Assembly: GCF_040581405.1 (NCBI RefSeq)
Contig: NZ_CP137157.1
Location: 2,883,971 to 2,947,970 of the forward strand
From: Komagataeibacter sucrofermentans DSM 15973
GTDB lineage: Bacteria > Pseudomonadota > Alphaproteobacteria > Acetobacterales > Acetobacteraceae
Direction: 5' to 3'
Length of the DNA: 64,000 bases
Positions 60,358-64,000 of the stretch are shown piece by piece. Numbering within the stretch: the stretch's first letter is position 1; each line of letters opens with the position of its first letter. The notes beneath the pieces are model-generated. The model was not told the origin of the DNA. It ran no database searches and was given only the letters and a program-made list of their open reading frames with translations. The position numbers and the translations under genes are program-made.

Positions 60358-61113
60358 ATGCAGGACACGGATAACGGGGCGTCTTCACGCCCCGTTTTGT
60401 CCATTATTGCCGCCGTTCTGAACGAGAGCGGCAACATCCGCCCGTTATGCCAGGAAATCGCGGCCGTGCTCGACCGCCTGCCCCCGGCTGAAGTCATCTT
60501 TGTGGATGATGGCAGCACGGATGGCACGATGGCGGACCTTGAAGCGGTCAGGCGCGATGGCATCCTGCCGCATCTGCGCATTCTCAGCCATGAAGCCGCC
60601 TACGGTAAATCTGCCGGCCTGCGCACCGGCATTGAAGCCGCGCGGGGCGAGTGGGTCATCGTGCTTGATGGTGACGGGCAGGATAACCCCATCGATTTCA
60701 TCAACATGCTCGCATTGTGCCAGGAGTCTGGCGGGCGCGCGCCGCTGGTGGTGGGCGTGCGCACCAAGCGGCGCGATACCCTGTCGCGCAGGCTGGCTTC
60801 GCGTTTTGCCAATGGCCTGCGCCGCCGGCTGCTAGATGATGGTTGCCCCGATACGGGGGCCTCGCTTAAGGCGTTCCGGCGGGAAGATTTCCTGCCGCTG
60901 CCGCAATTCGAGGGATTGCACCGCTTCCTGCCTGCCTTGATGGGGCAGCGCGGGGTGCCGCTGGCGTGCATGCCTGTGCATCATCGTAACCGGCTGCATG
61001 GGTCCTCCAAATACACCAATCTCAACCGGGCGATTGTTGGCATCCGCGATATACTGGGTGTCATGTGGCTCAATAACCGCGCCAGGATACCGAAACGCGT
61101 TACTGAACGCTGA
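60358..61113 (+). CDS. Family 2 glycosyltransferase
   Basis: A 251-residue GT-A enzyme. VLSIIAAVLNESGNIRPLCQEI and VIFVDDGSTDGT are the nucleotide-sugar motifs; VIVLDGDGQDNP holds the DxD-like metal site; DTGASLKAFRREDF and NRLHGSSKYTNLNRA mark polyprenyl-phosphate sugar transferases (DPM/ArnC-like). No membrane helices. ATG at 60358; TTG at 60337 adjacent to atpF is an alternative. It likely makes a lipid-linked sugar for the downstream GT39 enzyme. Confidence 0.87.
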   Translation: MQDTDNGASSRPVLSIIAAVLNESGNIRPLCQEIAAVLDRLPPAEVIFVDDGSTDGTMADLEAVRRDGILPHLRILSHEAAYGKSAGLRTGIEAARGEWVIVLDGDGQDNPIDFINMLALCQESGGRAPLVVGVRTKRRDTLSRRLASRFANGLRRRLLDDGCPDTGASLKAFRREDFLPLPQFEGLHRFLPALMGQRGVPLACMPVHHRNRLHGSSKYTNLNRAIVGIRDILGVMWLNNRARIPKRVTER

Positions 61114-61125
61114 AGGGACCGTGCC

Positions 61126-62796
61126 ATGACGCGCCTGACACTGCGCCACTATATTTTTGTGGCGCTGTCCGTGTTTGTCCTGTTCCTGCCCGGGCGGGCC
61201 TCGCTGCCGCCGCTGGACCGTGACGAACCCCGCTACATGGAAGCGACGGCCCAGATGCTGCATAGCGGCAATTATGTCGATGTGCGGTTTCTTGACCAGC
61301 CCCGCTACCTTCAGCCCGCAGGCATTTACTGGCTGGAGGCTGCCGCCGTTAGTCTGACCGGCATGCAGGACCGTCATGCCACGTGGCCCTACCGTATTCC
61401 CTCGCTACTGGCTGTAACGGCTGCCGCCGTGCTGACGGCATGGATTGGTGCCGCCCTGTTCGGGCCGCAATGTGGCCTGCTGGCGGCGGCCCTGCTGGCG
61501 GTCTCGGTGTTGATGACAGCCGAAGGCCGCATGGCCACGATCGATACCACCTTGCTTCTGTTCGTGCTGCTGGCGCAATGCGGGCTGTTGCGGGCCTATC
61601 TCGACCGCGAGCGCGATCTGGCCACGCCGCTGGCCGCAGCCCTGTTATACTGGATCGCGCTGGGGTGCGGGCTCATGCTCAAGGGGCCGGTGGTGCTGAT
61701 TCCCGGTTTTGGCACGCCGCTGGCCCTGGCGCTGGTGGAGCGGCGCATTGACTGGTGGCGTCGCCTGCACCCGGCCTGGGGCTGGCTGCTCATGCTGGCC
61801 ATCGTGCTGCCGTGGTGCATTGCCATCGGGGTCATCAGCCATGGTGATTTCTTCTCACGCGCGGTGGGGCGCAATTTTCTGGGCAAGGTGGCAAGCGGTC
61901 AGGAAACGCATGGCTTGCCGCCGGGCTATCATCTGGCCGTGTTCGCGCTGGCCTTCTGGCCCGGTTCGCTTTTTGCCGCCATGAGCCTGCCCTTTGTGTG
62001 GGTGCAGCGTTTTCAGCCGCATGTGCGCTACCTGCTGTGCTGGATCGTGCCGCACTGGCTGGTGTTCGAGGCCATTGCGACCAAACTGCCGCATTATGTG
62101 CTGCCGACCTATCCGGCCATCGCCATCCTGACGGCAGCCGCAGTGGTCTCTTTTCCCACGGAGTGGGCATGGCCGCGCGCCTTGTGGGCACGCGGGCTGC
62201 TCGCGGCCTATGCGCTGATCTGGTTTACGGTTGGTTCCGTGCTGGCCTTTGCCGGGCCGGTACTGCTGTGGCGCATGGAAGGCACGCTGTCACCCGCCGC
62301 CATGCTGATCCCGCTAGGGGCGCTGCCGGTGCTGGGGTTGTCGGCCTATCTCATCTTGCATCGCGAGGTGATGCGGGCGGTCATGGCGGCGGTTGCCGCA
62401 GCGGTCATCATTCATGTCGGGCTGTTTACAACCGTCATTCCACGCCTGCAGACCATATGGCTCAGCCCTCGCCTGGCCGCCATGGTGGATGACCACCGCC
62501 GCTGCGGGCGCGAAAGCATTGTGGTCTCGACATCGGATTCCGAACCTAGCCTTGTCTTTTTGCTCGGTGAAAACACCCGGTTGATCACTCCTGCGGCGGC
62601 GGCTGATTTCCTGCAGCAGAACCAGAAATGCGGCATGGTGCTGGTAGGCGCGCGTGAGCTTGCGGCATTCAGCACCCGCGCGCTACAAGATGGCCTGAAC
62701 CTACATGAACTCGGGCAGCAGATGGGGCTGAACTATTCAACCGGCAAGCATCTGGAAATCGGGCTGTATGTGGTGGTGCCGCCTACGGCACCGTAA
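61126..62796 (+). CDS. Family 39 glycosyltransferase (ArnT/PMT-like membrane protein)
   Basis: A 556-residue inner-membrane enzyme with about 12 helices and a periplasmic C-terminal domain. PPLDRDEPRYMEATAQML contains the DE-x-RY motif conserved in lipid-sugar transferases of the PMT superfamily; PRYLQPAGIYWLEAAAVSL follows. It likely moves a sugar from an undecaprenyl-phosphate donor, made by the upstream GT2, to lipid A or a polymer. ATG at 61126, 12 bases after the GT2 stop. A hairpin repeat follows the gene. Confidence 0.88.
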   Translation: MTRLTLRHYIFVALSVFVLFLPGRASLPPLDRDEPRYMEATAQMLHSGNYVDVRFLDQPRYLQPAGIYWLEAAAVSLTGMQDRHATWPYRIPSLLAVTAAAVLTAWIGAALFGPQCGLLAAALLAVSVLMTAEGRMATIDTTLLLFVLLAQCGLLRAYLDRERDLATPLAAALLYWIALGCGLMLKGPVVLIPGFGTPLALALVERRIDWWRRLHPAWGWLLMLAIVLPWCIAIGVISHGDFFSRAVGRNFLGKVASGQETHGLPPGYHLAVFALAFWPGSLFAAMSLPFVWVQRFQPHVRYLLCWIVPHWLVFEAIATKLPHYVLPTYPAIAILTAAAVVSFPTEWAWPRALWARGLLAAYALIWFTVGSVLAFAGPVLLWRMEGTLSPAAMLIPLGALPVLGLSAYLILHREVMRAVMAAVAAAVIIHVGLFTTVIPRLQTIWLSPRLAAMVDDHRRCGRESIVVSTSDSEPSLVFLLGENTRLITPAAAADFLQQNQKCGMVLVGARELAAFSTRALQDGLNLHELGQQMGLNYSTGKHLEIGLYVVVPPTAP

Positions 62797-62801
62797 TAGA
62801 T

Positions 62802-62875
62802 AAAAGTTTTTGGATGCCGCCTTATTTTAAAAAGGTGGCGTTCTTTCAAAGTTGTTTGAAAAAAGCTTCTTTATA
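62802..62875 (+). repeat. Interspersed composite hairpin repeat, copy 9 (decayed)
   Basis: Left arm AAAAGTTTTTGG, hairpin B (TGCCGCCTTATTTTAAAAAGGTGGC), linker GTTCTTTC, hairpin A with changes (AAAGTTGTTTGAAAAAAGCTTC); the right arm ACCAAAAACTTTT is lost and replaced by TTTATAAAAAA. It lies 5 bases after the GT39 stop, next to a conventional terminator that serves the convergent porin gene. Confidence 0.72.
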
Positions 62876-62918
62876 AAAAAGGCGCTGCGCGGGTTCTGCC
62901 CGGCAGCGCCTTTTGTTG
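62875..62918. terminator. Bidirectional terminator between GT39 and porin genes
   Basis: AAAAAAGGCGCTGC, a 14-base loop, GCAGCGCCTTTTGTTGTTTT. The eight-base GC stem has A/T runs on both sides, so it can end transcripts from either convergent gene. Confidence 0.85.
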
Positions 62919-62934
62919 TTTTGGGGGCGTAGCC

Positions 62935-64000
62935 TCAGAACAGCAGGATCATACCACCCGAGGCGCTGTTGTCGCTTTCCTTGTAGGGGCCATGGGCGTC
63001 TGAAGTGGTGTGGGCGTATTCGGCCACCAGGTTAAGCCAGTCGGTCATCTTGTAGTAGGCGGCACCCACTTCTGATTCATTGCGGCGCACGAGATCGGGG
63101 TCATTTTCACCCGATGCCTGATACAGGTTGCTGACACCATAGCTGCCCACGAGTTTGAACTTCTTGGTGAAGTTATACATCATCTGGACATAGTAGCCTT
63201 CCGATGCGCGCTTGCGGCCATTGCTGGCCACGCCATCAAAGAACAGGCCGGTCGTGCCAAGGCCGCTGCCACGATAGTAGTAGCCCACGAACTGTGCGGG
63301 GCCATAGGTCAGCTTGGTGCCAATTTCGCCTGCTTCTGCCGTAACGCCATGTTTTTCACCCGGTACGACGGGTACGGCACTGGTCGTGGCAGAATTCAGG
63401 TAATAAGGAGCACTGGAGTTCCAGCGCTGTAGCGCAACCGAATTTGTCATCGTCCGGCTGACAGTCAGATCCTGCTGGTGCTGCGTCAGGAAACTGGCCC
63501 AGATGCGGGCACTCAGGCCACCAATCTTGAAGTCATATGTCACCTTGCCCTGAAGCATGGGCGAACTGTGCTGCGTGGAGACTGCCGAATAGGCATTGCC
63601 GTTGGCATCAGCCCCCGAGAAATCGAATTCATCAAGCGGCTGCAGGATGCCGATCGTGCCCTGGAAACCCTTGATGGTGGGCGACTGGTAGGAAATCTGC
63701 GGAATCCAGTCGGCATAGACGTAACCGACGCCGATGCGGCCAAGCGAGGTATTGCCCGGCGCCGAGTTGCTGCCGGTGGAGCCGACACTGAGCAGCGTGG
63801 CATCATCAAGAATGGCGTCGCCACCAAAGATGCCAAGATCACGACCGATCTTGAACGTGCCCCATTTCTTGTTGCCCGCCGTCACGTAAACCTGACGAAA
63901 ATCGATGCCGGCGGTGCCAAGGCCCACCGGGCTGCCGCCGGTATTGGCGTTGAAGGCGCCGTTCTTGGCGTTGTTGATGCCGGGATACATGCCCATCACG
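62935..64000 (-). CDS. Outer-membrane porin, C-terminal part (5' end outside window)
   Basis: About 354 residues are seen; the N-terminus with its signal peptide lies beyond the right edge. The protein has the alternating beta-strand texture of a porin (WGTFKIGRDLGIFGGDAIL, KFKLVGSYGVSNLYQ, LNLVAEYAHTTSD) and ends in Phe (GGMILLF), the outer-membrane assembly signal. RQVYVTAGNKKWGTFKIGRDLG is typical of the Gram-negative OprP/OmpC-like porin fold. Substrate unknown. It ends at the bidirectional terminator. Confidence 0.87.
   Translation of the reverse strand, partial: VMGMYPGINNAKNGAFNANTGGSPVGLGTAGIDFRQVYVTAGNKKWGTFKIGRDLGIFGGDAILDDATLLSVGSTGSNSAPGNTSLGRIGVGYVYADWIPQISYQSPTIKGFQGTIGILQPLDEFDFSGADANGNAYSAVSTQHSSPMLQGKVTYDFKIGGLSARIWASFLTQHQQDLTVSRTMTNSVALQRWNSSAPYYLNSATTSAVPVVPGEKHGVTAEAGEIGTKLTYGPAQFVGYYYRGSGLGTTGLFFDGVASNGRKRASEGYYVQMMYNFTKKFKLVGSYGVSNLYQASGENDPDLVRRNESEVGAAYYKMTDWLNLVAEYAHTTSDAHGPYKESDNSASGGMILLF

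Noticed and set aside
2892..62875. CRISPR array from the recurring palindromic repeats
   Set aside because: Copies are tens of kilobases apart, intergenic and without regular spacers or cas genes; they are dispersed elements.

Overview
The window reads as chromosomal DNA of an acetic acid bacterium (Acetobacteraceae, Alphaproteobacteria), most like Komagataeibacter/Gluconacetobacter. This is inferred from the high GC, a complete pqqABCDE cluster, two sugar-porter MFS proteins, a ChvI/ChvG-type two-component pair, an F0-only atp operon with b and b' subunits, and a regulatory PTS without any sugar permease. I see no insertion sequence, prophage or CRISPR array. Nearly all DNA is ordinary core genome, so the interest lies mainly between the genes.

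Layout. 1-13 kb: a partial corA diverges from trpB-trpA-accD-folC; then come a sugar porter, an unknown protein, a Zur-like regulator with a 43-residue membrane protein, a flavin reductase, a 3-hydroxyisobutyryl-CoA hydrolase-like protein, SelO and a second sugar porter. 13-24 kb: an S9 peptidase, DedA, an SDR, trmB, metK, dapB, dnaJ, dnaK and grpE. 24-30 kb: a response regulator/histidine kinase pair converges on pqqE-D-C-B-A, which lies on the minus strand with a strong hairpin between pqqA and pqqB. 30-36 kb: an AI-2E-type permease, an FNR-type regulator, a GNAT-like protein, OmpW, HemN and a 2OG-Fe(II) oxygenase; two perfect FNR boxes lie in this block. 36-39.6 kb: ETF-ubiquinone oxidoreductase, etfB and etfA.

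39.6-48.3 kb: small and membrane proteins, a candidate small RNA, a MATE exporter, a sugar epimerase-like protein, tRNA-Ala(GGC), maf, a 407-base gene-free stretch that is very probably the chromosomal replication origin, hemE, a HAD phosphatase, hemJ, a DUF2501-like secreted protein, YggT and tRNA-Ala(CGC). 48.3-57.7 kb: a RidA-like protein, the regulatory PTS (hprK, rapZ, EIIA-Man, HPr, enzyme I), pabB-pabC, purH and a secreted protein with an internal duplication. 57.8-64 kb: atpI-B-E-b'-b, two glycosyltransferases and a porin cut by the window end.

Four intergenic features stand out. (1) Nine copies of a roughly 50-90 base hairpin element with AAAAGTTT-type terminal arms and one or two internal hairpins, each just 3' of a gene. 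(2) The maf-hemE origin region, with eleven GTAC tetramers in 207 bases, clustered GANTC sites and DnaA-box-like 9-mers. (3) A minus-strand transcription unit at about 40807-40965 with a promoter, competing hairpins and a U-tailed terminator but no gene. (4) FNR boxes that appear to unite fnr, ompW and hemN in one oxygen-responsive block.

All calls come from reading sequence and translations by eye. No database search, folding program or skew calculation was run.
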